DNA of 64,000 nt, taken from contig NZ_WSRO01000002.1 in assembly GCF_009769735.1 (NCBI RefSeq), positions 8,853,001 to 8,917,000 on the forward strand, written 5' to 3'. This stretch comes from Streptomyces sp. BA2 (GTDB taxonomy: Bacteria; Actinomycetota; Actinomycetes; Streptomycetales; Streptomycetaceae). Shown piece by piece: positions 16,228 to 24,593 of this stretch. Numbering within the stretch: position 1 is the first letter of the stretch; each line of letters begins with the position of its first letter. The translations under genes were made by a program, and so were the position numbers. The notes beneath the pieces are model-generated. The model was not told where the DNA came from and did no database searches. It saw only the letters and a program-made list of their open reading frames with translations.

Positions 16228-16818
16228 TCATGGGGCGGCCACGACCCTCTCGACGATTCTCATCAGGCGGTTCCCAGCCTGATCGATGCTTCCGTTCTGC
16301 GTGCTGACCTGCGCGCCTTCGAGTACGAACGTGATCTCGGCCGCGGCCTGTTCGGGATCGGGCAGCCCGGCCTCGGCGCACATGCCGACGAGCCTGCGGG
16401 TCTGGTCTGCCTTGTGCTCCTCGATCACCTGCCGTGCGGGATGGTCGCGGTCGGGCAGTTCGGCGAGGGAGTTGATGAACGGGCAGCCCCGGTGCGAGAT
16501 CGCCGACAGGCCCTCGGCGATGAAGCGGGCCAGGCCCAGGATCTGCTCCCTCGGCCGGCCGGGGTGTTCGGCCTCGACCCGGTCGAAGGCCGCCTGGTAG
16601 TCGGCGGCGACGATTCGCAGCCACTCCGCGACCAGTGCGTCCTTGGTCTCGAAGTGCCGGTAGATCGCCATCTTGGTGGTCTCGGCCCTCTCGGCGATCG
16701 CCTGGACGCCCACCCGCCGGATCCCCTCGCTCTGGAAGAGCTCCTCCGCCGCGTCGAGGATGCGCTCGCGAGGCGGCAGCTTCGCCACCCTGCTCGGCCT
16801 GCTGGCGGTCGATGCCAT
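16228..16818 (-). CDS. TetR family transcriptional regulator
   Basis: 196 residues from the ATG at 16818, preceded by GGAG. Helix-turn-helix GVQAIAERAETTKMAIYRHFETKDAL at about residues 37-62, then a TetR ligand-binding domain with a C-terminal LEGAQVSTQNGS segment. It is divergent from an amidase gene, with an 18-bp perfect palindrome between them. It probably represses that gene and itself. Confidence 0.92.
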   Translation of the reverse strand: MASTASRPSRVAKLPPRERILDAAEELFQSEGIRRVGVQAIAERAETTKMAIYRHFETKDALVAEWLRIVAADYQAAFDRVEAEHPGRPREQILGLARFIAEGLSAISHRGCPFINSLAELPDRDHPARQVIEEHKADQTRRLVGMCAEAGLPDPEQAAAEITFVLEGAQVSTQNGSIDQAGNRLMRIVERVVAAP

Positions 16819-16936
16819 GACTACTCCGTGACGTCCGGTCAGTTGGGAGCGCTGTTTGAGGGCGCTGTTTGGGTGCGCTGTTCGGGGGCGCTGTGAGGGG
16901 CCTGCAACCCCTGCTACGGTACCAGTCCGTCCCGAG

Positions 16937-16954
16937 TGATACCGAGCGGTATCA
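16937..16954. promoter_or_regulatory. TetR operator palindrome
   Basis: TGATACCGAGCGGTATCA is a perfect palindrome with 8-bp arms and a 2-bp centre. A further half-site CGGTATC lies at 16966-16972. The position between divergent TetR and amidase genes, 42 bp upstream of the amidase start, fits a repressor operator. Confidence 0.7.
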
Positions 16955-16995
16955 TTAGGCACTCGACGGTATCGGTTCTTCCTCTGGGAGTGACA

Positions 16996-18459
16996 GTGAG
17001 AGTTTCCGAGTACGTGCACTTCGACGCGGTCGGGCTGGCGCGCCTTGTGGCCGCAGGCGAGGTGACCCCCGCCGAACTGGAAGCAGCCGCCCGCGAGGCC
17101 GCGGAGGTGGTCGGCCCGCAGATCAACGCCATCGCGGAGACCTGGCCGGCCGATGACGAGTCAATTCGGGAGCCAATCCGCGGCAGCGCACCGTTGGCCG
17201 GAGTCCCTTTCCTGGTCAAGGACATCGGAGTCTCCATGGCGGGGCGGCGCATGGAACTGGGCAGTCGTCTCGCGGCCGGCAACGTCGTAGGCGCCGACTC
17301 CTCCCTGATGCGTCGCTTCCGCCGCGCCGGCCTCATGACGTTCGGGCGCACCGCCACACCGGAGATGGCCTACAGCATCACGACGGAACCAGTGCTGTAC
17401 GGGGCCGTCCGCAACCCGTGGGACCTGGAGCGGAGCGCGGGTGGTTCCAGCGGGGGCGCGGCCGCGGCTGTCGCGGCCGGGGTGGTCCCGATCGCCCACG
17501 CCACCGACGCCGCGGGCTCGCTCCGCATCCCCGCGGCCTACAACGGCCTCTTCGGTCTGAAGCCCAGCCGGGGCCGGGTCTCCATGGGCCCCGGCGTCGA
17601 CGAAGTCTTCAACGGTCTCGGCGTGCACGGGAGCGTCAGCCGCACAGTGCGTGACAGCGCCGCGCTGCTCGACCAGATACGTGGACCGGAACCGGGTGAC
17701 CCCTACTTCGCGCCGGAGCCGACCCGTCCCTACGCGGAGGAAGTCGCCCGCCAGCCGGGCTCATTGAGGATCGGTGTCCTCGCCCAGGCATGGGGTGGCC
17801 GCCGCACGACCTCACCAGTGGCCGACGCCCTCTCCCGCACCGTGCGTCTCCTGGAATCCCTCGGCCACCGGGTGGAGGAGGTCAAGGTCGGCCTCGGGGT
17901 CGACTGGGGGGAGTTCGTCCTGGCCAACGCCCGTCTGATGACGGCGAATCTCACGGCCCTGGTCGACGAGCTGGCTGCTGCCTTCGACCGGCCCGTCGAC
18001 ACCTCGACCCTTGAGCCGCAGACCCTCGCCGGCTACCACTACGGGCAGCGGGTCAGCGGCGCCCGACTCGTGAGTGCACTCGCTATCCGGAACCGCGTCG
18101 CTCGAAGCCTGGCACGGTACTTCGACGCTCACGACGTCCTGCTCACCCCGACGTTGCCGGAGCTTCCCATGCCCCTGGGTGCCTACGCCGAGGGCGGAGA
18201 GGTGCTGGACGGCCTCGGCTGGATCGACCGGCTCAACGACCGCTCGCCGTTCACCATGGCGTTCAATGTGGCGGGTACGCCCGCCATGTCCGTGCCGGTA
18301 GAGGCCGACGCCGAGACGGGGCTCCCGATCGGTATGCAGTTCGCCGCCGGATACGGGCTCGAAGGCCGCCTCTTCCGCCTCGCCGGACAACTCGAACAGG
18401 CAAGTCCCTGGTCGGGCCGGAGCCCCACGGTGTGGGCAGGGGATCGCACGGGCCGCTGA
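16996..18459 (+). CDS. Amidase (amidase signature family)
   Basis: About 487 residues, cytosolic. The amidase signature is intact: catalytic Lys in PFLVKDIGV near residue 74, the glycine/serine-rich [15 protein letters not shown] with the cis-Ser near 150, and [11 protein letters not shown] with the nucleophile Ser near 175. GGGAG lies 5 nt before the GTG at 16996; another GTG at 16990 is possible but too close to it. Such enzymes hydrolyse amides, nitrile-derived amides or aryl amides. No GatB/GatC partner is present, so it is not tRNA amidotransferase. Likely controlled by the divergent TetR protein. Confidence 0.9.
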   Translation: MRVSEYVHFDAVGLARLVAAGEVTPAELEAAAREAAEVVGPQINAIAETWPADDESIREPIRGSAPLAGVPFLVKDIGVSMAGRRMELGSRLAAGNVVGADSSLMRRFRRAGLMTFGRTATPEMAYSITTEPVLYGAVRNPWDLERSAGGSSGGAAAAVAAGVVPIAHATDAAGSLRIPAAYNGLFGLKPSRGRVSMGPGVDEVFNGLGVHGSVSRTVRDSAALLDQIRGPEPGDPYFAPEPTRPYAEEVARQPGSLRIGVLAQAWGGRRTTSPVADALSRTVRLLESLGHRVEEVKVGLGVDWGEFVLANARLMTANLTALVDELAAAFDRPVDTSTLEPQTLAGYHYGQRVSGARLVSALAIRNRVARSLARYFDAHDVLLTPTLPELPMPLGAYAEGGEVLDGLGWIDRLNDRSPFTMAFNVAGTPAMSVPVEADAETGLPIGMQFAAGYGLEGRLFRLAGQLEQASPWSGRSPTVWAGDRTGR

Positions 18460-18902
18460 GGAGCGGGGAGTTGAGAGGGGTCCGGCCCCTCCTCTGGTCG
18501 CGGAACGGCACCGATGGTTGCCCATTCCGCGCGAGTACGGCACAAAAGTCCGCCGAACCGCCTTCCTCCGCTGATGCAAGCGGCGCATCCGCACCGCGGA
18601 AGGCACGCGACACGTTGACCCCCGGGGTTGCACGGTGTTCGCTCGCCTCCGGTGCACCTGGTCATGACCGATCGGCTCAGTGGCTGATGGCCGGGGTGTC
18701 CGGTGCGAGCGCACGGCCTTCGCGGCCGCCCCGCCCGCACCGGCCGGGGGAACCCCAAGGGGGAACAGCGCACGGGGGAGCAGCGCACGGCGAAGAGCGC
18801 ACTGCGAACAGCGCACGGGGAACGACACGCTCTGCCACGCCCTGCCCTTTCCGAGCGCGCCCGGACGGCACACGGAGACCACTGTCGACACAGGAGGAAC
18901 CG
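18460..18902. other. Intergenic region, 443 bp, with a short tandem repeat
   Basis: No gene supported. The notable content is a purine-rich stretch at about 18759-18822 where a 14-16 bp unit of the form GAACAGCGCACGGGG recurs four times with changes. The last 20 bp carry the ribosome binding site (AGGAGG) of the propeller gene. The promoter of that gene is expected here but I see no clear -35/-10 pair. Confidence 0.5.
18759..18822. repeat. Imperfect 14-16 bp tandem repeat
   Basis: Four imperfect copies of a unit related to GAACAGCGCACGGGG lie head to tail about 80 bp upstream of the secreted propeller gene. The shared core is AGCGCAC. This could be slippage debris or a set of regulator half-sites. 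Confidence 0.6.
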
Positions 18903-20249
18903 ATGACCGTTCATCAGCGCGTGACGGCCGCAAGCGCCGCGCTGGCCGCCGTCTGCGCCGTGACCGTACTGTCACCCGCCGGCGCGTCCGCCGCCCCCAC
19001 CGCCGTGCCGCACACCGAGAGGGTGAGCGTCGGCCCGGGAGGAGCCGAGGGCAACGCCGCTTCCACGAACCCGGCCATCAGCGCCGACGGCCGCTACGTC
19101 GCGTTCGTCTCGGCGTCCCGGAACCTGGTCGCGAACGACACCAACGGCACGCCCGACGCCTTCGTCCGCGATCTGCGCACCGGAAAGACGGAGCGCGTCA
19201 GCGTCAAGAGCAACGGAAAGGCGAGCCACGGCGTCGTACGGGAGGTCTCGCTCAGTCCCGACGGGCGGTACGTGGTGTTCACCTCCACAGCCGACGATCT
19301 CGTACGCGGCGACCCGAACGACCTCGACGACGTCTTCCTGCACGACCGGAGCACCGGCAAGACTCAACGGATCAGCCCCACGGGCGCGGCCTACGACGGG
19401 CTTCGCAGTCACCTGACGTACGACCCGGCCGTCAGCGGCGACGGCCGCTACGTCGCCTACGCGTCGGGTGCCGAGGACCTCGTGGCGGGGGACGCCAACA
19501 AGCGGGACGACGTCTTCCTCTACGACCGCAAGAAGAAGACGACGGAGCTCGCGCAACTCACCAACGCGGGCGGGCAGGGCGAAGGCGACGCGTTCGCCCC
19601 CGCGTTCGCGGGTGACGCCGGCGGCCGGTATCTCGCCTTCACCTCCAACGCCTCGAACCTCGCCGACGTGGAAGACCATGCGTCCGCGACGGACATCTTC
19701 CTGCGCGACCGCGAGGAGGGCACGACGGAACTCATCAGCATTCCGCGGGCCTACAACCGCAAGACCCCGTCCTGGGGTGCCGTCCTCAGCGGTGACGCCC
19801 GCTATGTGGCGTTCACGTCGGCATCCAGGGTGCTCCGCCCGGAGGGACCGCCTCCGACCGGCTCGCGCAATGTCTTCCTCTACGACCGCGAGACCAAGCG
19901 CATGCGGTTGGTCAGCGCCGCCCCCGACGGCACACCGGCCAACGGGGAAAGCGGCGACGTCTCGCTGAGCCGTGACGGGCGCTACGCGGTCTTCACCTCC
20001 GCCGCCTCCAATCTCGCCCCGGCCGAGGACGGCGACAGCAGCGCGGACGTCTTCCTGCGGGACATGCAGACGGGAGAGGTGCGACTCATCAGCGCCGAGA
20101 GCGAGCCGGTGTCGGAGGACACCGAACCCGGGCGGCGGACCGGCGTCAGCGAGGACGGCGGCGCGGTGGTGTTCGACTCACCGGCAGGAAACCTCGTCCC
20201 CGGCGACACCAACAGCGCGGCCGATGTGTTCCTGCGCAGGCTGCGCTGA
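18903..20249 (+). CDS. Secreted PD40/TolB-like beta-propeller protein
   Basis: 448 residues. AGGAGG precedes the ATG at 18903. A Sec signal peptide (basic HQR, long Ala/Val stretch, cleavage near ASAAP at about 30) directs export. The mature protein is built of repeats of about 50-60 residues, each with an S.DGRYVAF.S blade strand followed by DVFLRDR/DVFLYDR and a TGKTERVS-like strand; at least six are visible. This is the PD40 (WD40-like beta) pattern of TolB-type propellers. No Ca-binding or enzymatic motif is evident. It probably acts as an extracellular binding scaffold. Confidence 0.88.
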   Translation: MTVHQRVTAASAALAAVCAVTVLSPAGASAAPTAVPHTERVSVGPGGAEGNAASTNPAISADGRYVAFVSASRNLVANDTNGTPDAFVRDLRTGKTERVSVKSNGKASHGVVREVSLSPDGRYVVFTSTADDLVRGDPNDLDDVFLHDRSTGKTQRISPTGAAYDGLRSHLTYDPAVSGDGRYVAYASGAEDLVAGDANKRDDVFLYDRKKKTTELAQLTNAGGQGEGDAFAPAFAGDAGGRYLAFTSNASNLADVEDHASATDIFLRDREEGTTELISIPRAYNRKTPSWGAVLSGDARYVAFTSASRVLRPEGPPPTGSRNVFLYDRETKRMRLVSAAPDGTPANGESGDVSLSRDGRYAVFTSAASNLAPAEDGDSSADVFLRDMQTGEVRLISAESEPVSEDTEPGRRTGVSEDGGAVVFDSPAGNLVPGDTNSAADVFLRRLR

Positions 20250-20303
20250 CGGATCACTGATGCCGGGGGTGCCCGCCCTTCTATCTCCAACCTGCGTTGT
20301 TCC

Positions 20304-20315
20304 TAGAATGGTCAG
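20304..20315 (+). promoter_or_regulatory. -10 element, leaderless start of the COG2345 regulator
   Basis: TAGAAT at 20304-20309 is a near-consensus -10 hexamer placed 6 nt before the GTG start at 20316, and no Shine-Dalgarno is present. This is the arrangement of a leaderless Streptomyces transcript. A clear -35 is not visible. Confidence 0.45.
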
Positions 20316-20972
20316 GTGGAGGACATCGATGCGATCGCGGTGCTGCAGGATCCGGTGCGGCGCCGACTGTACGAGTACGTGGCGGCGCAAGGCCGTGAAG
20401 TGGGCCGCAACGAGGCTGCCGAGGCGGCCGGGGTGGCGCGCACGCTGGCTGCGCACCATCTGGACAAGCTGGCGGACGCCGGGCTGCTCGACAGCGGCAG
20501 TCGCCGCCTGACGGGCCGCTCGGGGCCGGGGGCCGGCCGCCCCGCCAAGGTGTATACGCGGTCGCGGGCCGAGCGGACGGTGTCGCTGCCCGCCCGCGAC
20601 TACCGCACCGCCGCCGAGCTGCTCGCCGAGGCTGCCGAGCAGGCCGGTCTCGACGCCGGGCTCCGCGCGGCCGCGCGCCGCAGGGGCGAGGCTCTGCGCG
20701 GCGCGGCGGCGCCCTGCGAGGACCTCGAAGAGGCCATGGAGATGCTGGCCGCGCGCGGCTACGAACCGCACGTGGAAGACGCCCGCGTCGTCCGTATGCG
20801 CAACTGCCCCTTTCATGCCGTGGCCGAGCGCTTCCCGCCGCTCGTCTGCGGGATGAACCTCGCCCTGCTGGAAGGGCTGTTGGGCGCGGAAGGTCCTGTA
20901 CGCGCTCGTATGGACGCCCGGCCGGGGGAGTGCTGCGTGGTGCTCGAGTCTTCTAAAAACAATATTGATTGA
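20316..20972 (+). CDS. Helix-turn-helix regulator, COG2345 type with conserved cysteines
   Basis: About 218 residues. N-terminal winged helix DPVRRRLYEYVAAQGREVGRNEAAEAAG plus LAAHHLDKLADAGLL (about 9-60), then a C-terminal sensor domain with NCPFHAVAERFPPLVCGMN near 166 and a terminal GECCVV. The C...CG...CC cysteines match the family that includes SufR-like regulators, where they can hold an Fe-S cluster; cluster binding here is inferred. GTG start, leaderless. Its stop overlaps the promoter region of the DUF3291 gene, which is its probable target. Confidence 0.82.
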   Translation: MEDIDAIAVLQDPVRRRLYEYVAAQGREVGRNEAAEAAGVARTLAAHHLDKLADAGLLDSGSRRLTGRSGPGAGRPAKVYTRSRAERTVSLPARDYRTAAELLAEAAEQAGLDAGLRAAARRRGEALRGAAAPCEDLEEAMEMLAARGYEPHVEDARVVRMRNCPFHAVAERFPPLVCGMNLALLEGLLGAEGPVRARMDARPGECCVVLESSKNNID

Positions 20973-20998
20973 CATAGAAAAGCGGGCCGTGCTGGGAT
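20951..20998 (+). promoter_or_regulatory. AT-rich promoter with nested inverted repeats
   Basis: TTGACA (20969-20974) and TGGGAT (20993-20998), 18 bp apart, form a promoter for the gene at 21005. Overlapping it are the palindrome CAATATTG (20960-20967) and the flanking pair TTCTA (20951-20955)/TAGAA (20975-20979). The stretch is strikingly AT-rich for this genome and runs over the last codons of the upstream regulator gene. Confidence 0.6.
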
Positions 20999-21004
20999 GA
21001 GGCC

Positions 21005-21535
21005 ATGACCGCATCCGCCGCGCACGGCGCCCACGCCCACCACCTCGCCGAGCTCAACATCGCCACGCTCCTCCACCCCTTCGACGACCCGCGCATCGCG
21101 CCGTTCGTCGAGTTGCTCGATCCGGTCAACGCCGCCGCCGACGCCGCACCCGGCTTCGTGTGGCGGCTCGTGGAGGAGGGGGCGGCCGACGCCACCGGCC
21201 TGCGTCCGGCGGGCGAGGACGTCATCGTGAACCTCTCGGTGTGGGAGACCCAGGAGGCGCTGTGGGACTTCGCCTACCGCAGCGGGCACTTGGAAGTGAT
21301 GCGGCGGCGCCGCGAATGGTTCGAGCGGCACGTCGAGGCGCACATGGTCCTCTGGTGGGTCCCCGCCGGCCATCTCCCGACCGTCGGCGAGGCCCTGGAG
21401 CGGCTGGCGGAGCTGCAGGCGCATGGGCCGTCCCCGCGCGCGTTCACGTTCGCCTCCTCATACACCGCTGCCGAGGCCGCCCAGCACCTTCAGGCCACGC
21501 CGCCGACGCAGTCCGAGCAGGTCGCCTACCGATGA
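21005..21535 (+). CDS. DUF3291 domain protein
   Basis: About 176 residues. The sequence matches the DUF3291 pattern: HLAELNIATLLHPFDDPRIAPFVELLDPVNAAAD at the N-terminus, GFVWRL, VIVNLSVWETQEALWDFAYRSGH and HMVLWWVPAGHLPTVGEALERL. The fold is of the antibiotic-biosynthesis-monooxygenase (ABM) type, but family function is unknown. It follows a COG2345 regulator and its own AT-rich promoter, and precedes a SRPBCC protein gene by about 100 bp, suggesting one regulated unit. Confidence 0.82.
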   Translation: MTASAAHGAHAHHLAELNIATLLHPFDDPRIAPFVELLDPVNAAADAAPGFVWRLVEEGAADATGLRPAGEDVIVNLSVWETQEALWDFAYRSGHLEVMRRRREWFERHVEAHMVLWWVPAGHLPTVGEALERLAELQAHGPSPRAFTFASSYTAAEAAQHLQATPPTQSEQVAYR

Positions 21536-21633
21536 GTTCCGCATCGCCGCGTCGTCTGCATGTCGAGAACCTTCTTCCGCGCCCGCGGGAGGCCGGATGA
21601 GGTGACGATGAGACGACAAGGAGCGTGCACATC

Positions 21634-22125
21634 GTGGACCAGGAGAGCGTGAGCGCCACCCTGACCGTCGCGGCCCCCACCGCGCAGGTGTTCGCGGTAC
21701 TGGCGGACCCGACGACCCACTCCGCGATCGACGGCACCGGCTGGGTCCAGGAAGCCGCCGACCGGGCGCCGCTGGCCGAGGTGGGGCAGATCTTCCGGAT
21801 GGACATGTACCACCCCGACCATCCGGACGGTGACTATCAGGTGGCCAACAAGGTCCAGGTGCTCGACCCGCCGCGCGCCATTGCCTGGCTGACGGGCGAG
21901 GAGAAGGAGGACGGCCGCCTGGAGTTCGGCGGCTGGAGCTGGCGTTACGACCTGGCGCCGCTCGGCCCGTCCGAGACTCAAGTCACGCTCACCTACGACT
22001 GGTCGGCGGTGCCGCAGTTCATCCGGGAGTACCTGAAGTTCCCGCCGTTCGGCCCCGAGCACCTCACCAACTCGCTGCACCACCTGGCGGCGCTGCTCCC
22101 ACGCCACCGGACGGACACGACTTGA
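21634..22125 (+). CDS. SRPBCC (polyketide cyclase/START-like) family protein
   Basis: 163 residues from the GTG at 21634; AAGGAG is 10 nt upstream, whereas a GTG at 21625 is too close to it. Seen: the family start SATLTVAAPTAQVFAVLADPTTHSAIDGTGWV, central FRMDMYHPDHPDGDYQVANKV, and LEFGGWSWRYDLAPLGPSETQVTLTYDWS. This is the helix-grip fold with a hydrophobic pocket, used for lipid-like or aromatic ligands. No enzymatic residues can be assigned. Confidence 0.85.
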   Translation: MDQESVSATLTVAAPTAQVFAVLADPTTHSAIDGTGWVQEAADRAPLAEVGQIFRMDMYHPDHPDGDYQVANKVQVLDPPRAIAWLTGEEKEDGRLEFGGWSWRYDLAPLGPSETQVTLTYDWSAVPQFIREYLKFPPFGPEHLTNSLHHLAALLPRHRTDTT

Positions 22126-22220
22126 TGGATTCGCCTGTCATGACCCCGATCACCTCAGACATACGTCTCCAGAGGCGTGCCAAGAACGCGGAGGCGTGGG
22201 GTTTCTGTCCGCGGATGGCC

Positions 22221-22258
22221 GGTCCGGGTCCGGGCAGCATGTTGCCCGGACCCGGACC
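22221..22258. terminator. Perfect 16-bp bidirectional terminator hairpin
   Basis: The arms 22221-22236 and 22243-22258 are exact reverse complements with a 6-nt loop. The hairpin sits between the convergent SRPBCC gene and the sigma factor gene. Confidence 0.85.
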
Positions 22259-22262
22259 CCTG

Positions 22263-23150
22263 CTAGTCGCGGGTGAGCAGACCGGTGCGGAGGGCGGCGA
22301 GGGTCGCCGACAGGAGCCGTGAGACGTGCATCTGCGAGAGACCCAGAGCGGCGCCGATCTGCGCCTGCGTCATTTCCTGGCCGAAGCGCATCTCGATGAT
22401 GCGCCGTTCACGTTCGCCGAGTTCGGCCAGGAGCGGGGCCAAGGCGTGCAGGTCCTCGAACACCTCGATGGCCCGGTCCTCCTCGCCCATGACGTCGGAA
22501 AGCGAGCGTCCGGTGGTGTGGGCCCCGCTTTCCTCTCCCTCGCTGCGCGGGCTGTCCAGCGATCCGGCGGCGTAGCCATTGGCGGCCACGATCACCTCCA
22601 GGACCTGTTCCTCGGTCACCGCGAGGTCCGCGGCAAGCTCCGCGACCGTCGGTTCGCGGCCGAGGTTCGAGGACAACCGCTCCTGGGACTTGAGCAGTTG
22701 GAGGCGTAGTTCCTGCAGTCTGCGCGGTACGTGAACGGCCCAGCTCGTGTCACGGAAGTGGCGCTTGATCTCCCCGAGGATGTAGGGGACGGCGAAGGAG
22801 ACGAACTCGAAGCCGCGGCTGATGTCGAACCGGTCGATCGCCTTGATCAGACCCACGATTCCGACCTGGACGATGTCCTCCAACTGGCCGTTGCCGCGGT
22901 TGCGGTAGCGGCCTGCCACGTAATGCACCAAGGAGAGGTTCATCTCGATCAGCGTGTTGCGCGTGTACAGGTACGCGGGCGAGTCCTCCTCAAGTGTCCC
23001 GAGCTGTTCGAAGAAGAGCTTCGACAGCTCCCGGGCGTCCTTCGGCGCGACCTGGTCGGCCTCCTCGATCCACGGCAGCCCGCCACCCCCTCCCCGCGCC
23101 GGTCCGGTCGGCTCAGCGGCGTCGTCCACGTCCGGCGCCTGCAGAAACAT
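22263..23150 (-). CDS. RNA polymerase sigma factor, SigB/SigF/SigG type
   Basis: About 295 residues. Region 2 is clear (NLSLVHYVAGRYRNRGNGQLEDIVQVG, FDISRGFEFVSFAVPYILGEIKRHFRD), region 3 has SSNLGREPTVAELAADL, and region 4.2 has MTQAQIGAALGLSQMHVSRLLSATL. These are group 3 stress/differentiation sigma factors controlled by partner switching through RsbW-like kinases and STAS proteins. The ATG at 23150 is chosen because GAGGGG lies 7 nt before it; an ATG at 23189 is in frame. No anti-sigma gene is adjacent, but a STAS protein gene is at 5.1 kb. A VOC protein gene lies 42 bp upstream on the same strand. Confidence 0.93.
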   Translation of the reverse strand: MFLQAPDVDDAAEPTGPARGGGGGLPWIEEADQVAPKDARELSKLFFEQLGTLEEDSPAYLYTRNTLIEMNLSLVHYVAGRYRNRGNGQLEDIVQVGIVGLIKAIDRFDISRGFEFVSFAVPYILGEIKRHFRDTSWAVHVPRRLQELRLQLLKSQERLSSNLGREPTVAELAADLAVTEEQVLEVIVAANGYAAGSLDSPRSEGEESGAHTTGRSLSDVMGEEDRAIEVFEDLHALAPLLAELGERERRIIEMRFGQEMTQAQIGAALGLSQMHVSRLLSATLAALRTGLLTRD

Positions 23151-23192
23151 CGTCTGACCCCTCACTCTCTCGTCACTCTCGTCCTGCATCGC

Positions 23193-24134
23193 TCAGCTCG
23201 CGACGACCGTGAAGGGGTTGCCTTCCCGGTCCGCAAGCACGGCCTCGCCTCGGCCGCGGGGCCCCTGGGGCGGTGAGATGACGCGCCCACCCCACCCGGT
23301 GGCCGCGACGGCGGCCATGCCGACGTCGGCCACGCGAAAGCACGGATGCCAACCGGGCGTTGCGGCGTCCCTGAGCGCGGCGACCGTCCGCAGCCCGTCG
23401 CGCACCTCGATCTGCCCGTGGGTGTACTCCACTTCGCAGCTGTCGCCCGGCGTACCGGCCCAGCCCAGTACGTCCCCGTAGAAGTAGGCGGCCGCGAAGA
23501 TGTCCCGGGTGTGCAGCTCCAGCCGGGCGATGGGGCCCGCGCCCACCCTCCAACGGTGGTCGGGAGCCCGCTGACGCAGGCCGAACACCGCTTCCTGTGG
23601 GCCCGCCGCCACGGCGAGCCGCCCGGTTTCGGTGGTCAGCGGACCTACGGCGACGGTGGCGCCGCGCTCACGCAGCCGGCCCACCGTGGTGTCCACCTCA
23701 TCGACAGCGAAGTACGGAATCCATCCCGCGGAGACGCCGAGGTCGCACGTGGCCTGGCTGAGGGTTCCCACCGGCGCTCCGGCCCGCAGCGCCAGAAAAC
23801 GCGCCCTGCCCGGCGCGCCCAGCAGCGGGACGTGACACCAGCCGAGGACCCGGGCGTAGAACTCCTTGGCGGCCCGGGCATCACCGGCGGCCAGGCTCAA
23901 CCAGCACGGAGCGCCGCGCACCCTGCCCGAAGCACCCGGCGGCAGGCTCCTGCCCGGCAGGGCAGGCCGCCGCTCACCGGCCGGCGGGACCAGGCGGAGC
24001 CCTCCGGCCCGCCGGAACGGCCTGACGCCGGTCCACACGCGCCCCGCCTCCCGGCCCTGACCCCTGGCGGGCGGAGCGGGCCTCTCTCGCCGTAGCTGTT
24101 CACGCTCGTCGCTCACACCGATGTCTTTTGGCAT
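23193..24134 (-). CDS. Two-domain VOC (glyoxalase/bleomycin-resistance-like) protein
   Basis: 313 residues from the ATG at 24134 (GGGAG before it). The first about 65 residues are Arg/Pro-rich and low complexity; two VOC modules follow: GAPCWLSLAAGDARAAKEFYARVLGW and IARLELHTRDIFAAAYFYGDVLGW. Each module ends with a DREGNPF-like strand (REGNPFTVV at the end). Metal ligands of true glyoxalase I are not clearly kept, so binding or sequestering of a small molecule is as likely as catalysis. A second protein with the same plan is at 31.2 kb. Confidence 0.82.
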   Translation of the reverse strand: MPKDIGVSDEREQLRRERPAPPARGQGREAGRVWTGVRPFRRAGGLRLVPPAGERRPALPGRSLPPGASGRVRGAPCWLSLAAGDARAAKEFYARVLGWCHVPLLGAPGRARFLALRAGAPVGTLSQATCDLGVSAGWIPYFAVDEVDTTVGRLRERGATVAVGPLTTETGRLAVAAGPQEAVFGLRQRAPDHRWRVGAGPIARLELHTRDIFAAAYFYGDVLGWAGTPGDSCEVEYTHGQIEVRDGLRTVAALRDAATPGWHPCFRVADVGMAAVAATGWGGRVISPPQGPRGRGEAVLADREGNPFTVVAS

Positions 24135-24393
24135 AGCGCCCTCTCCCCATCTGGTTCCGGCGGTCCTCGCCAGTGGTTCCGCAGAGGGCAGGCGCCATAC
24201 CGGGACCTTCCTCACCCATCCGGGGGACCAAGGCCCTGTCCTGCCCGGTGCCAAAGCCCCGCTCCCGTCCGCTGCCGGGCGGCATGCGGGAAATCCGAGA
24301 AGCGGGCCTTTGGACCCGGTAGGGGAGCACCGCATCGGGGTACGGCAGGGGAGCTCGGCCAGGGATGACAGACGATCGAAGGAGACCTACCTG

Positions 24394-24510
24394 ATGCGAA
24401 CCATCAGGCACTTGCGCCGCATGCTGTACGAGGCTGTGTGCCTCCCCAAGAACGAGGCTGTGTGCCTCCCCGAGGACATCGAGGGCCGTTCGCCGAATTC
24501 GCGCACGTAG
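24394..24510 (+). CDS. Possible small peptide with internal repeat
   Basis: 38 codons. AAGGAG (24379-24384) lies 9 nt before the ATG, a better site than many real genes here have. The predicted peptide begins RTIRHLRRML and contains EAVCLP twice, produced by a 24-bp tandem duplication at 24428-24471 that keeps the frame. It lies about 80 bp upstream of the YCII gene, so it could be a short leader or regulatory peptide for that unit. No family is recognised, and chance cannot be excluded. Confidence 0.35.
   Translation: MRTIRHLRRMLYEAVCLPKNEAVCLPEDIEGRSPNSRT
24428..24471 (+). repeat. 24-bp tandem duplication
   Basis: A 20-bp identical block (starting ACGAGGCTGTG) occurs at 24428-24447 and 24452-24471. 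The period of 24 is divisible by three, so it leaves the frame of the small gene at 24394 intact. Confidence 0.85.
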
Positions 24511-24593
24511 CGGCCATGTCGAGAACTCGCGTCCGGCTCCGTCCCCGTGGTGAACGCGACCACAATGGGACGCACCAGCCCGAGGAGAACACC

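Noticed and set aside
15805..16896. A 363-codon plus-strand frame covering the intergenic region and the TetR gene
   Set aside because: It is largely antisense to the TetR gene with low-complexity composition and no supporting start signals.
5105..23150. Idea that the STAS protein at 5.1 kb and the SigB-type sigma factor form one local partner-switching operon
   Set aside because: They are 17 kb apart and no RsbW-type kinase with an intact ATP site lies next to either; the link can only be hypothetical.
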